NCBI GenBank assembly: GCA_009823395.1
Contig: CM020509.1
Coordinates: 4,663,501 to 4,727,500 of the forward strand
Origin: Thamnaconus septentrionalis
Lineage: Eukaryota > Chordata > Actinopteri > Tetraodontiformes > Monacanthidae
Length of the DNA stretch: 64,000 nt
Direction of reading: 5' to 3'
The notes below the pieces were generated by a model. The model made no database searches. It was not told the DNA's origin and saw nothing but the letters and a program-made list of their open reading frames with translations. Made by a program: the position numbers and the translations under genes. Position 1 is the first letter of the stretch, and every line of letters begins with the position of its first letter. This document shows positions 37,438 to 49,835 of the stretch, piece after piece.

Positions 37438-39372
37438 GGAAAGATGAGGGGCTTGTTCATAGTTGCAAAGGCAATTAGGATATAACAGGGAAGGCAGACA
37501 ATAATAACAAAAGGTGAAACAGCTTCAAAACGGGAAAACTTACCAAACACCAGAATCTGGTTTGCTGGCTTTGGCTTGTAGCAGCCTGATGCCTCAGTTT
37601 AATAGTCTGCTGCCAGCAGCTGCTACAAGCATTAAAGCAACCAGCAGAAATACTGGGCCATGTTGAGCACAGTTGAGAATTGCACAAAACTGTTTCTGTT
37701 TCTTCTGTTCAGATACATAACTACCTGAACGAACAGCAGAGGAAGGAACCGACCAGCTGTGGGTCATTCAGCCTATTAAGGCTGCACAACGCTCACCTGG
37801 GGCCTTGTTTTTGTTTGCTGTGGGTCAGTGTGGAGAAAACGTAGCACTTATCACGACATTTGTAAAGCCGTTTGCATGGATTTTCCACATTTTGGAATTT
37901 GGCTTTTGTTCTACTCACAAATATTTGTGCCACTAAAATTTTGGGGAAAAACTGTTTTTCAGAGAACTCAGCTTTACTACTTGTTTCTGTGGCCTTGTGT
38001 GTTGAGCAAAGGCAGATAAACGGCGGACGGAACTGAAAGGTTAATAGTTTTAACCTTTCCAGTGTTGTTTTTCACACGTGCCTTGCTAAATCTTCTCTGA
38101 CAGCACTTTGAGGAAAAGAAGAATTAGACTGATTTTTTTTTTTTTTTTTGCATTTTACTCAGTCGAAAATCCAGAGTAATATTCAAAAATGCCTCATAAA
38201 AACACCTACATGCACCGAGGCTGGAGTATATTCTATCCATAATGAAAGTATATATATTTAATTAAATATAAATAATTGATTTTCTTTTCCAAAGAGTTTT
38301 TCAAATCTTGCTATAATATTATCTTTTTAGTTTGAATGACTCAAAACTCACAGCTCAGTGCCAAAAGATAATCTTTTATGCCAGAGTATGCAACACAAAG
38401 CAGCGTGAGCTAAAATAAGGGCATGAAACACATTCACGCTTCAGCTCCGCTTTGAAAATATTTATTTTTTTCCCCCCACTGAGGCGCGGAAGGCTTTGAA
38501 GCTAGCTTGTCATCGCCACAAACGGGATTCTATTTGACACAATTGGGTAATGATTACATGATTTCTTTTAAATCTTATTTAATTCTTGATGCTTTAATGT
38601 GCCGCGTGTTTCCTCTCAAATGTTTTTGTTTCTTTGCTCGCAGCATCAGTTTGAGGGTTAGCGAGTTCATCCTCAGAGAAACAGTCGGCGGAGATGGCTT
38701 GATCAAAGTGCGTCAGAGCAGAGTTCCACTCTTTTGGTTTATCAGCATAACAAGAGGCCGACAGATTCAAATTTTGCAGCGCGCTGGTCTTTAATTGCAC
38801 CTTTTATTTTTCTTTACGATGATGCGTGAATCACAAACACCAGTCCGTCGTCATCATGCCACCATGCTGCCATGCGTAACTCGGCCTTTTATTATTTGTA
38901 TTTTCCCTGTTCGTGCGTTTGCCGCCCCTGTGACAACAAAGACTTTATCAGGCGTCAGAGCGTGGCAGCGAACAGAGCGCGATACTAATCGACTGGCGAC
39001 CGTCCTCCTCCTCCGCCCATCTGCAGGAATAGAAAGTCATATCTAATGCCTTGATTAAAATCTAATCCCTCCATGTGAGTGGGTGATGAAAGTCATTTTC
39101 GTGTAATGGAGACTATTAATATTTAGATATATAAAAAAAGGAAACTAGATCCCAGATTTGCAATCAGCTGGAGGAGGCAGAGTGAGTGCAGTTCGGCTCA
39201 CTTCAACTCTCCCTGAATTTGCATACTTATACATCTTTTATCTCGCATGGTGTGCAAATGTATGTTTTTGCAATTGCCTGTCTTTAATAAAAACCCAGCC
39301 GCAGTTATTCACTTTGCACTATAGCCGCCGCACATGATGAACTAAACCACTATAGGTAGCCAGGATGAGCAT

Positions 39373-39465
39373 ATTTAGCCATCTGTTTACAGCCTGCTAC
39401 GTTTGACACATTTGGCCTCCAACATGTTTGGATGGGGACAAAAAGCAAAGCAATCTCAAAGGGTC
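39373..39465. repeat. Family A dispersed repeat, short subfamily copy
   Basis: ATTTAGCCATCTGTTTACAG is followed by GGCCTCCAACATGTTTGGAT and an AAAAAGCAA segment, ending ATCTCAAAGGGT. The right half is nearly the same as 43526-43585, which marks a subfamily. Confidence 0.6.
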
Positions 39466-40303
39466 CGCTTTGGTTGAACAGGTTTATTTGTATCAAGGAC
39501 AATGTACAAAAAAAATAACAGTCTCAAGGTGAGAAGAGATGCTACCGAATTTAGCTGACAAGCTACTTCCGTAGCCGTGTAGGGTGGCGGCTACTACTGG
39601 CTGGCAGTGTGGTCAGGAACCTGGGTTTTGTGCTTTGTTGTTTTGTTTTTCTTAAATCATTGAATGAGGCAGTTTCATTGATGTCCAGGATTTAAAAAAG
39701 AAGCTCAGCTTCTGATTTGCTGCCACCGTCGTTTCTACCTCATGTTCCTCCTCTGTCTTTGAGCCTCCTGCCCTCCATCGTTTCCCTCCTCTTTTGATCA
39801 CCCTTATGAGTTGCACCTGGTCCTCGTTTAGCCTCTCTCCCCTGTGTATTGAAGCGGATGTTTTTCCCGGGCCTCAATTGCCTCTCATGGCCACCTCCCC
39901 CCACCCTCAATCCTTTTAAAGCAGTTTGTAGTTTGTGGATTCCAGCGTCTTTATCTGGCCTTGAATGAAAAGAAAAAAATAATTTCAGTTTCTCAAATTA
40001 TCGCTCTAAAACAAATCTATACCTCTAGTGCAAATCAGAAAAATTCTAAGGTAAAAGAAATCTGGCACATCTGCTTTTCACTTTAATGCACAAACAAACC
40101 AACCAATGATTGACTATTTTGACAGAAAAGGTTCTTTAAAACCTGTTTCATTCTTGAAAACTGAACAGCTCGAGGCGGCAAACGCGTCTAAGTAAAAGAA
40201 GAGAAGGAGAAAACCTTGCATTTCATGAGATGATTCATTGCATTGTCGTATATTACCACCATGAGAATACGAGACTGTGTTGCGTGCAAACATTCAGCTT
40301 TCA

Positions 40304-40334
40304 ATGCGTGTGTGTGTGTGTGTGTGTGCGCGCG
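40304..40334. repeat. (GT)n(GC)n microsatellite
   Basis: A GT run ending in GCGCGCG. Confidence 0.9.
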
Positions 40335-41884
40335 GAAGGAGATAATATCCGTGCTCGGTGATCCGTGTCAGAGTTGGAGGTCAGTTGGATTTCTGCGGCC
40401 TCCCCTCTCGGCTGTCAGCTGCCATGAAGGAGTGAACGTCAGACGAGTGGACGGCTCAGTGGAGAGAGCAGCCAAAGGCGGGTTGACGGCATCATCAGTG
40501 TCATCATCGTCGACATCATCGTCGTCGGTGTGTTTAATGCCGCACTTAGGGCCATGTGCAAACCGCATGTTTGAGGTCAAGTCTTTCCGTGTTGAAAAAT
40601 AAACCAGAGCCTTGATGTCCTTCCTTGATTGGCCGGCTCGGAACAACCAGACTGTTGTCAAAGAGAAAATATTGAACTTTCACTGTCCACCGCCAGCCTG
40701 AGCCCCCGCACGTCACAATGCTTGGGATTGTGACCTCAGGTGGGTTAAAAAGTCGGACTAACGTCAATGTTTGAAGTTGAGCAGGTGTGTGTGGGGGGGG
40801 GGTGGTGGTGGTGGTGGCACTTTGGTTTAAATTACTCATATCTAAATACAGATGCAAGCAATTTGTAAGTACTCTGAGCCAGAGTAGACAGGAAAATTAG
40901 CCAAAACGTGTTTGAAAGTGAAATATCCCTTTAGGTCTGATTTAAAAAAATGTCCCTCAGCGACCCTCAGCCTTCACTTTAAGTCCTGTAATAAGTTTTG
41001 CATAAATATTTTGGATGTCTGCGCTTCTTATTCTAAGCACGTTTATTAATGATTTAGAGATAATTCAGCCGGAATTATGGCCGCAGTTCTTTGTTCGAGC
41101 TAAAAGCCACGGGCTCTCATTAAGATTTAGTTTTATTAGTTGGAAGGAGGAGGGGGGAAAGAAAAGGCTGGAAACTGGTGCGGCAAAAACAAAGTTGAGT
41201 AAAAGCAGGAGTGGCCCCATAAAACGGATCCGACTTTGGGGCTTCTTTTGGAATTATACATGAAAAAAGTTTATTGCCTCAGTAAATTTTAACCTACTTT
41301 AGGGGGACGTTGTGTCTCTAAAGATATAATTTAATGAAAAAGTTATCCTTGAACTGACTTGATTCATTTAGAAACAGAGAGTTTTATTAGATGATGTGTC
41401 ATAGCTGATATATGCTCACTTTTATCATTTTTGGGGGTTTCTTAATAGCTTTGAGTTCCTTTACGCTTTGAGGGATGTTTCTTTTCTGCTGCGCAGCACT
41501 TTGAAAGAAGAACCTTTATGAATACATAAATCCATACAAGTCAAAGGCAATGGCACCCCTTCCCCCAAGAGATTACCTATTTGCATTGGACATCTTGTCG
41601 TCTGAGCGGCCAAATTTTTCCAGATGAGGAGACTTGAAAAGGCCCCACACGGAGCTCCTGCCCTGCGCCGCTCGGCCTAAAACCCAAAATCCTCCCCGCC
41701 TCAAAGTCACCGCCGGGGGGTTTCGTCACCTGGCGGGCGGCTTCACATTCGATCGGCTCAGCTCGGGCTGACGAAGCCGCGGCGATGACAGACTTGTTAA
41801 GCGCATTTGAGCCGTGGCACTCATAGATGGGCTTTTAATAGAGAGAGGAGGAGAATGAGGGCGAGGACTTAGACCTGAGGAATT

Positions 41885-41960
41885 GGGAAGGGAGGAAGGG
41901 AGGGTGAAGGAGGAGAAGGAAGAGGAAGAGGAGGAGGTGGAGGAAGAGGAGGAGGTGGGG
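41885..41960 (+). repeat. Homopurine (GGA/GAA)-rich tract
   Basis: About 75 bases are almost all A and G. Tracts of this kind can form intramolecular triplex DNA. A second tract lies at 51636-51712. Confidence 0.8.
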
Positions 41961-43525
41961 CCTCCGAGGAATCCCGGTGATCCTTAGCGGTCGTGTCGTA
42001 AAGCCGATGATGTTAACGGCCCCGGCAGGAAAAATGAGGGAGGTGGGGGAGCCGAAGCAGAGAGGAGAGCTGGAGGTGGTGACGGTAAATCAAACGGGCC
42101 CATTTAGTCGGACTCTTTACTGTTCCAGATATAATGGATGGTAAAGTCTTTATGGATTTATGAAGAGTTACGAGCCAAATAACGCCACGTCTTGCACTTC
42201 GTGAGGCTTATCGAACCGGGTATCTGTTGAGTTGACAACGTGTCAGCGGGCAACTCACTCCCTTTTTCCTTGTATTTTGGCATTTTTTTTTTTTTTTTTG
42301 ACAAACTTTACGAAACTCTGGACGGAAGCTGGGCAGGTCAATTCGAACCTCAGAGCGTTTGAGACTTTTTGTCTTCAAGCAACTCTCTCTTTAGTTTGTG
42401 GTCACGCCACCATTGTTTGGTTTCCCCAAAACTATATTGTCCAAACAAAAGCGATTTTTACAGGGAGGGGGTTGAAAGTCTAAATTTGTGATTTGACACG
42501 TGCCGTCCTTTCTAGATTCAGAGAACTTTGCAAATGTTTGCATGTCCAACCACAAACTCTAACCTTGACAGTCACCTTGTACCTCAACATGAGATGTGTT
42601 TTGGGAACAAAAATGAATGTGAAAAGAAGCCTCAGCTTGATCAAAGCCAAGAAAAGAAGGCTTCCATCCATCACAGAGTTCATGTAATAACCTGAAATCT
42701 TGACTGTTAAAATTGTCTTGTCTGCCCGCTGATCTCATCGAAGAGGCTTCGTGGTAGATTCTAGCCTCTCTCCTCCTGCAGCCTCTAGTTTTCAACCTTC
42801 ATTGATCGGTTGATCGGTTTGTGTATGTTTAAACACTTTCTCCTGTCACGCAGAGAAAGCAAAATGAAAAACCCCAAAGAACAGCATGCGGTGCTGTGCC
42901 GTGGAGGAGCCGGCAGAAAGGCAACACAATGTGTTGTTGCGTCGATGCGCCAGGCGGAGACGTCGGGATCGATGTACTTTCTTTGTGCCCAATAATTTCC
43001 CCCCTCCAGCTTCTCTTTCCACTGCGGCTTTCTTCAGAGAGGAGCCGGAGCTTCAGCCGACGTGCCAAATGCACAAAGACATGTTGAAAGCGATTGGGGA
43101 ATGTTCGAACTGATACAAAGTGCACAAGCGAAATATTAGTCCTTGTTCTCGGGTACGTTGGTATTTCTGCTTTTTTCACGAGCACGGCTTTTCTTGCGGT
43201 TTGGCCTTTGATTGTGTTTGCAAGCCACTAAAACTTGTTGCCTTTGCAGTTTGCGTCTCAGAAAACTTTGCCTTTACTGTGTGTACAAGGAACAGGGTTT
43301 TGTCGGGTTGGTTCCTTTTGTGTGCGACGTTTGTTTGCGCGACTGCATCTCCTCAGCAACAGCGACTAAACGGCAGCGCAACAGAAACGTGCATGTCAGT
43401 CTCCCCGTCCGTGGAAGCCGAGAGGCCTCACATGCTTTTTCCTGGGCTTTGCTTAACTTCACACAGCAAGTGTTGGGATTTTCAAAAGTACCTCAATCTC
43501 ATTGAAAGTCCATTTCCGGCAACAT

Positions 43526-43585
43526 CCAATTTGGCCTCCAACATGTTTGGATGGGGGCAAAAAGCAACATGATCTCAAAGGGTTT
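43526..43585. repeat. Family A dispersed repeat, subfamily fragment
   Basis: TTGGCCTCCAACATGTTTGG, ATGGGGGCAAAAAGCAA and ATCTCAAAGGG repeat the right half of the copy at 39373. The Tc1-like end begins about 60 bp further right, after a TTTAG-type low-complexity stretch (43585-43640). Confidence 0.6.
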
Positions 43586-43644
43586 GGTTTAGTTTAGTTT
43601 AGTTATGTTTACTTTAGTTTAGTTTGGTTTGGTTTGCTGTGCAA

Positions 43645-43867
43645 GTGTCACAGTAAAGGGTCTGAATACTTGGCCATGTCATATCTCAGTGCTTATTGTG
43701 GAATAAATTTGCAAAAATTTCTATAAGTCTGTGTTTTTCTGGCAATATTGGGTGCTGTGTGTGCATGAACAAAGAAAAAAAAAGAAATTATTTGATTTTA
43801 GCAAATGGGTGCAATATGACAAAAAGTGAAAAATTTAAGGGGGTCTGAATACTTTCCGAACCCACTG
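43645..43867 (+). mobile_element. Tc1-like transposon, 3' end only
   Basis: The sequence runs from AAAGGGTCTGAATACTT through AATAAATTTGCAAAAATTTC to GGGGTCTGAATACTTTCC and ends CCCACTG, followed by a TA target dinucleotide (43868-43869). These are the hallmark non-coding tail and terminal inverted repeat of fish Tc1-like elements. No transposase reading frame or left terminus is visible upstream, so it is a dead 5'-truncated copy. A family A fragment lies just upstream. Confidence 0.8.
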
Positions 43868-43999
43868 TACAGCTGTATGTACTAAAAGTTAATTAACATA
43901 CAGGCATTTATTCTTATTCACTTTTAACCGCAGGTTGAAACTCTTTTTTAACCTTCTCACACAGCGTTTCACACCGCGGCTCCGTGTCTTTGTCTTGGA

Positions 44000-46900
44000 T
44001 GTTGTCCCTTAGAAGCAACTTAATCCCAGTGCACATTCTGCCTGTTTGCCCGTGCACTCCTGAGGAGCTGAAGCCCGTTGAGAACAAAGGGTCACCTGAC
44101 ACACGTGAAGCCTGTGTTTTGTGTGTTGCAGCTCTTGCGTGTCCGCCTCACTGTGGGTTTTTTTTTTTTTTTTTCATCCCCCTCTGGCACTCTCTTCAGG
44201 GTCTTGGTAAACTTGGTGGAGTGAAAAAAAAAATCTCTTGTGAACAAACTGGCAATTTGCTTAGCTCTCCTGTCTGTAGTTTCCTGTCTGTCGTCGTGCC
44301 ACTCATTCCCACACTCGCTGTGATGTAATTTCTGTTGACCTTGCTCTTCCAAAGTCAGCAAGAAGAAGAAGAAGAAGTAGGAAAAAGCCAGTCTAAAAAT
44401 GGTAAGGTATGCCCACATGCCGGATTCTTGCTAATCCCCCACCGTCTCTCCCCCTATGGAGTCAACGTATACTGGAGTGTGCACAGGTCCTCTGCCGTGC
44501 GCTCGCAGTTGTTTGGTTACCGCCGCGGAGGACTAATCCCACGGAATTAGTGCATTCAGCGACCACCTCTTGGCCAGGAGGCATTTGGCCATTAAAACGG
44601 TTACAAAAGGAATGCCTGAGCCGACCACAAAGGACTTTTCTTTCCCTCCGTAAGGTAAAGGTAGCCCACAGAGTGAGTTACAGTTCCCCCAACTCAGTTT
44701 GAAGCTCCGGATTCACATCGATTGTGCTTATTAAACATTCAGAAGGGCTTAATTAGAGCATGTGCCGGCTCCTTCCGCTGCGCCGCGGTAATGATTTTTT
44801 GACTCCTTTCTTTTTCCCTCCCTTTAACTAGAAGGTGCAGCTGTGTGGACTTTGATTCCTATTTTGTTAATCAGCGGCAGCAAGTGGAAGTCTGCTTCAT
44901 GCGAACAAAGCTGCCACCGCCGCCGCCGACCAAACAGCACCTGAAGGACAAGCAAGACAGTCCAAAGCTCGCCGGGGCCCTTCTCCTTTCTGCCTCTCCA
45001 CGACGAATGTTATCGAGATGCCACATTTGATTACTGCTCTCGCTCAAAATTGAGACCCATTTGAAGCGAGCGCTATCTCTCCCCGTTGAGTGGTCTTGAC
45101 AGAAGCAATTTCCTAGTTCTAATCGAGAGATTTCTTCATTGGCGCGGTCTTCCTAATGGCAGCCGCGGCACACAACGGCACCAGATGTGTCCCGGCATCC
45201 CCTGAAACACGCAGTTCCGTGGGGAGAGGTTGTTTTTTTCCGGAAAAAAAAGAGAAAAAAAAGGAAGCGTGAGGAATAAGCACAGAATTCTAATTTTGAC
45301 TTAATTAACGTGTAGAGGCATTCATGTTGAAAATGAATCTGTTTCCTCACGCTGCATTACCTCAAACGCAAACAGCCCCCCAAAAAAATCACTCTGAAAA
45401 AAATTGATTGCAGACATAATAGGCTTGAACAATGCGAATGCTGAACTGACAATCTGATTGTCATATTATGCTAAATGAAAACTCAACTTGGCATAAAATT
45501 TGGAGGGTTTTTTCTTTTTTGGAGAAGATAATTGCACCGTGGACTGTTTTAACGTGAATGAAAGCAGCGTTTGATGACTTTGCCCAGTCAGAACTGCAGG
45601 TCAGTGTTTTCGGTTTTACACTTTGAAATATTAATTACCACCCAGACAACGTAATTTATACATCTCTTTGTTTACTACCGCCATAATGCTCATTTGTGCC
45701 TCCTTTAATGTGCATCTGCCCTTCAACTCGCGACAGAAGTAAAAGAACATCTTTACCGGAGGGAACAAAAATTCAATCCAACCACCCGTTTGTTCCTTTG
45801 CTGCCAGCCAACTCTGCTTTAATTTCCGTCTCGCTTCTCTCCCAGCTGTTCCGTCATAATTGTCTGTCCCTGTGCCCTTGTGTAACTTTACAATTTCTAA
45901 CCAACCAGGCAAAATGTTTCCTCAAAAAAGTTGTCGAAACTACATATGGCTTTTTCTGCGCTACTGTTTGCAGTCACGTGGCTACATTTGGTCTCCGTCT
46001 ATATGTTACCAGGATATGAGCAGAAATATGCACATCGTGAATGCAGAGAATGAACGGAGGGATCCGTCCATGTATATCCATGTAGATGTCCAGAGCCTAG
46101 TAGGGAAGACTGAATAAACAGAGGTGAGCTAGTGATTTATGCCTGATTAGCCACACCTCTTTTTGCCAATGTCCCTCAAGCGCAGACTTAAAACTATACC
46201 GGTGCCTCTTACTCGCCTTGGCCTGCGGTGCAAGTGGCATCGCTACTTCAGGCCAACCCGCCTCGAGCTTCTCGCCACGCTGGCTGTGAACCTCAACAAC
46301 AGCGTCATGGTTCTTCCACCACTGCTCCCAACTGACAGGAGACATATTTTTACACGACCACTTAAGGTCCTTGCCCCATAAGTGCAAACATGTGGTGTTT
46401 TTTGAAGTTTTTTTTTTTCTTTTTGATGAATTAGCTTGACTCATGGACAGTAGGGTGTTCTAAGGTGTGCTTATAATATGATTATTACCATTTATCATTT
46501 AGTTTCTTATCACTTTTATTCCACTAATATCAGTAAAACCAGAACGAACTAAATAAAAAAATATCATATGAAATGACTGAAGTGAAACTCCAATGGGGTC
46601 TTGAGAGTACCAAAACTCCTAACTGCTACCCAATGACTCCAGGAAATGACTTGATTTGAACTGGAGACGACCCATATTTTAAAGTCCAGACCCATACCCC
46701 AAGAAACCTGCACCCAGTTCAACATATGAAATACCCAATGGTTGAAACTCAGAACTGGAACCATGTAGAACTGCTGAACACCAGGAAACACAGACACGGT
46801 GCCGGAGCAAACTGCTATTGCGCAAGTCAACCATAGTTTCCGACTTCAAAGAAAACTTTTTGACGTTAACACATCAACCATCCAGTTATCCTGTTTCCTC

Positions 46901-47640
46901 CCATGGTGACAGAAAAAACACGACCAGTCAGCAGCATTTCGCCTCAAAGTCGACTTCCTGCAACCAGGCACCAGCAAAATGAGGCTCTTTAACTCGTCAA
47001 CTTGCGGCCACTGTGCAGTGTCACCGCTGCTCTCTCTCTGAACTCCGACCCTTCACCTCCAGGCGACAGTGATACACCCGCTCCATCCTTTGATGCCGCC
47101 CAATGAGCTCACTGGCGTCCGAAATTGCATAACAGTGAGTGAACTCCATGAAATCTGACTTGTGTCCGTCAATATTTTGTATATTAGCAAATAACCTAAT
47201 ATGTGTTTTCTTCCTGGATAAACCTGCCGCAGTGGATTCTGGACTCAATCTGGTTCCAATGGAGCCTTTTCAATACTATTTGAAAAGATTTGATTTGTAC
47301 CTGTGCTACTCTTGGGTCTTTAAATATATTTTAGATAGTAAAAAAAAAATTATGTAACTTCTCTAGATATCGCATTGGGTAATGTTTTTCACTCTCTTTG
47401 TAGAGGTCACGCTGCCGGATGCTTTGGAGCGTACGGAGGAGCTAAGTCTTTGCTTGTCGAAGCGCTCAGCTATGCCCACCCTGGTGCACGCTGCAGTCTG
47501 TTGGGCCCATCTGTTGCCTCTGCTCGGCGCGAAAGGCAGGTGGTCAGCCGCTAATGTGGCCCAGCTTTGCATCGGCCATTCATCCCCGGTGTGCTCGTTC
47601 TCGGGGCGGTGATCAAAAGCAACTTGGCTGCTAAATATAC
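44000..47640. other. Non-coding; no gene seen
   Basis: Only short frames without domains. No repeat family could be assigned. Confidence 0.5.
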
Positions 47641-47644
47641 AAGC

Positions 47645-47660
47645 TCATGCATATGCATGA
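47645..47660. promoter_or_regulatory. Perfect 16-bp palindrome containing a POU MORE site
   Basis: TCATGCATATGCATGA is its own reverse complement. Its centre, ATGCATATGCAT (47647-47658), is the canonical MORE sequence bound by POU-factor dimers such as Oct1, Oct4 and Oct6. The neighbourhood is non-coding. Confidence 0.5.
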
Positions 47661-48277
47661 CGGGGCAAAACGGTCTCCGCTGCCACCATGCAGTCCTGCC
47701 AAGGAGGTCCATTTGGAGAATTTGCATGCCGACATTAGTAGATTAATCACGAGTGACAGTCGGCAGGCGGGCGGGCGGGAGGCGGGAGCGCAGCCACGGT
47801 CAGAAAGCTCGCGGGAGCCGAGATGGACTCTGACCTACATGTACCTGGTGGACTGGTGGCCTGGTTACGATATGAGATTCAAATTACTCAAACGACCCAC
47901 TTTCCTCCCAGTTGTTAGAGCAGAAAAAGGAGAGTAAATTGTATTTTTAGATGGAGGGAAAAAAAGGTCCCACTTTGTCTGTCTGTCATTTGAGGTCACT
48001 TTTCTTTGCAGGCACATTTTCAAGAAGTGGCTTTTCACCGAACGACTACTCTGCTCCATTCATTCGCACTGTCAAAAGCCACCGTTGTGGATTATTGTAG
48101 AAATTATTCCAGCAGCTGACTGCGGAGGAGAAACTGCACAGCCGTGTGTGCGTGTGTGTGCGCTACCTATGGCCACATCTTCACCATTAACCCCAGAATC
48201 ACAGCGGAGCAGTCACACAAGATTCATCACAACTCACCAACATACACCTTGGAGGCACTCCGGAAAACCATATATTG

Positions 48278-48490
48278 ATCCCTCTGTTTACAGCCTCCTG
48301 TCAAAACCAATGTTTTGATGGACTTGTGGACTTGGACACGTGTTTGGAATGAAACAAACAAAAAAAAAAAAAACAAGTTGGTCACTGGGGGCAGAGCCAA
48401 CAGCTGGCTGCTGGTCCTGCCAGCACCTTGGGAGTCTTGGGCATCCGTCCACTTTGTGACATCACAGAGGGCTTTCTGGCTTTCTTCAGA
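48278..48490. repeat. Family A dispersed repeat copy
   Basis: CCCTCTGTTTACAGCCTCCT, a GTGTTTGGAATG segment, an A-run, GGGCAGAGCCAACAGCTGG and GTGACATCACAGAGGGCTTT occur in the family A order. It is close in length to the copy at 22214. Confidence 0.65.
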
Positions 48491-49797
48491 GTGAAACAAA
48501 TATGATAAGTAAAGGATGGATTCAACATTTCAGGGACACAGACTGATTGTTGACATTGGTAGGAATAATTTTGAATGATTTGATGTTGCATTTGTCTTGT
48601 TTAGCATTTCTTTTCTCCTTTCCCTTCCATCCCAGGTTTCTACTTTCCATTTTCCTCTAAATAGAGGCTTGAGGCAAAGAAAGCACCTCCGCTCGATTCC
48701 CGCCGCCGCAGCTCGATCAACGATACACGCAGATTATCTCTGAGCAGCGAGTTACATCACCCGTCTCCGGGCGGCTGTCACGGAAAATAATTTATCAGCG
48801 CCTATTTACAGTGCAGATGGACTCTGGCTCCGACATCCAATTTACCTGTTGCCGCGAGAGCAAGAGAGAGACTCCCCAAGCGAGCGCTTTGGCTAAAATT
48901 AGAAGCAGCGTGTCACCTGACGCCCCGGGAATCAATCACACTTCTGTCACGGCAAGAAGGAGAGAGTGAGGGTGACTGAGCAGCGAGAGGCTGCAGCTCC
49001 TCCGTCCAAAGCCTGGAGCGTGACACTGACATTGTGTTGTACACGGTCGTAAGTGCACAGCTGCTGCAGGATGAACCAGGGCAGCGTCGTGGTTCTGAAC
49101 TGAAAATAAAGCCAATTAATGCAGGGACAGAATGTGTTCAGAATAATCAGTTTGGCCTGCTGTTGCTGGCTGCAGAGTTTGGACCCCTTCTGGAAAGATT
49201 TTGCTGCATTCTATTTTGTTTCATTTTACGTGATACATGGATGACAGCTTGGGGAAACCCAAAGTCAAAGTTTCGACCCCCTAACGCATCACAAAGCCAC
49301 ATCATCCAAGACCACAGTTGTCATAAACAATGATTAAATGCTAGTTGTAAATATCACACATGCTTTTTTTTTTCTATATATAACATTAAATGTCCTTTTT
49401 TAAACTTTAACAGGTTGATGTCGAGAGCAAAATTGATATATTAAAATCAGGCTCATCCTTTCTGCAAAGCTCCAATCTAAAAGCATTTTCAGGCAGTGTT
49501 AGTTTTTGCATGATGGCTGCGGCACACCGCCGTAAAAAGCACAGAACCGCAGGAGACGACGGAAGAAAGCAGCAGCCAGATACAGTGCAATCCATGCCAT
49601 GGCTGCTTTATCGCATTGAAACAGAGAAGTGAGAAGGTTTATCTCCTGCTCCTGACTGACTTTGGCAAGAATTTAGTTGACGTGGGGTGACACATGTCAT
49701 GTGCTGCTGCATGCACTGGAAGAAAAACTGAATTCCCCGTTGCACGTGTTCTTAGATGTAAACATCAAACTAGGAAATGCAGTTTTGCACATGTAGG

Positions 49798-49798
<1 letters not shown>

Positions 49799-49830
<32 letters not shown>
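49799..49830. repeat. (CA)n microsatellite
   Basis: About 16 CA units followed by a short TATA stretch. Confidence 0.95.

Positions 49831-49835
<5 letters not shown>

Larger units (their letters stand above)
31100..39370. other. nanos1 upstream flank, non-coding
   Basis: CpG-rich to about 31530, then mixed sequence with CTCF-like motifs, one family A copy, a TA repeat and a retroposed-repeat candidate. No second gene start was seen. Confidence 0.55.
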
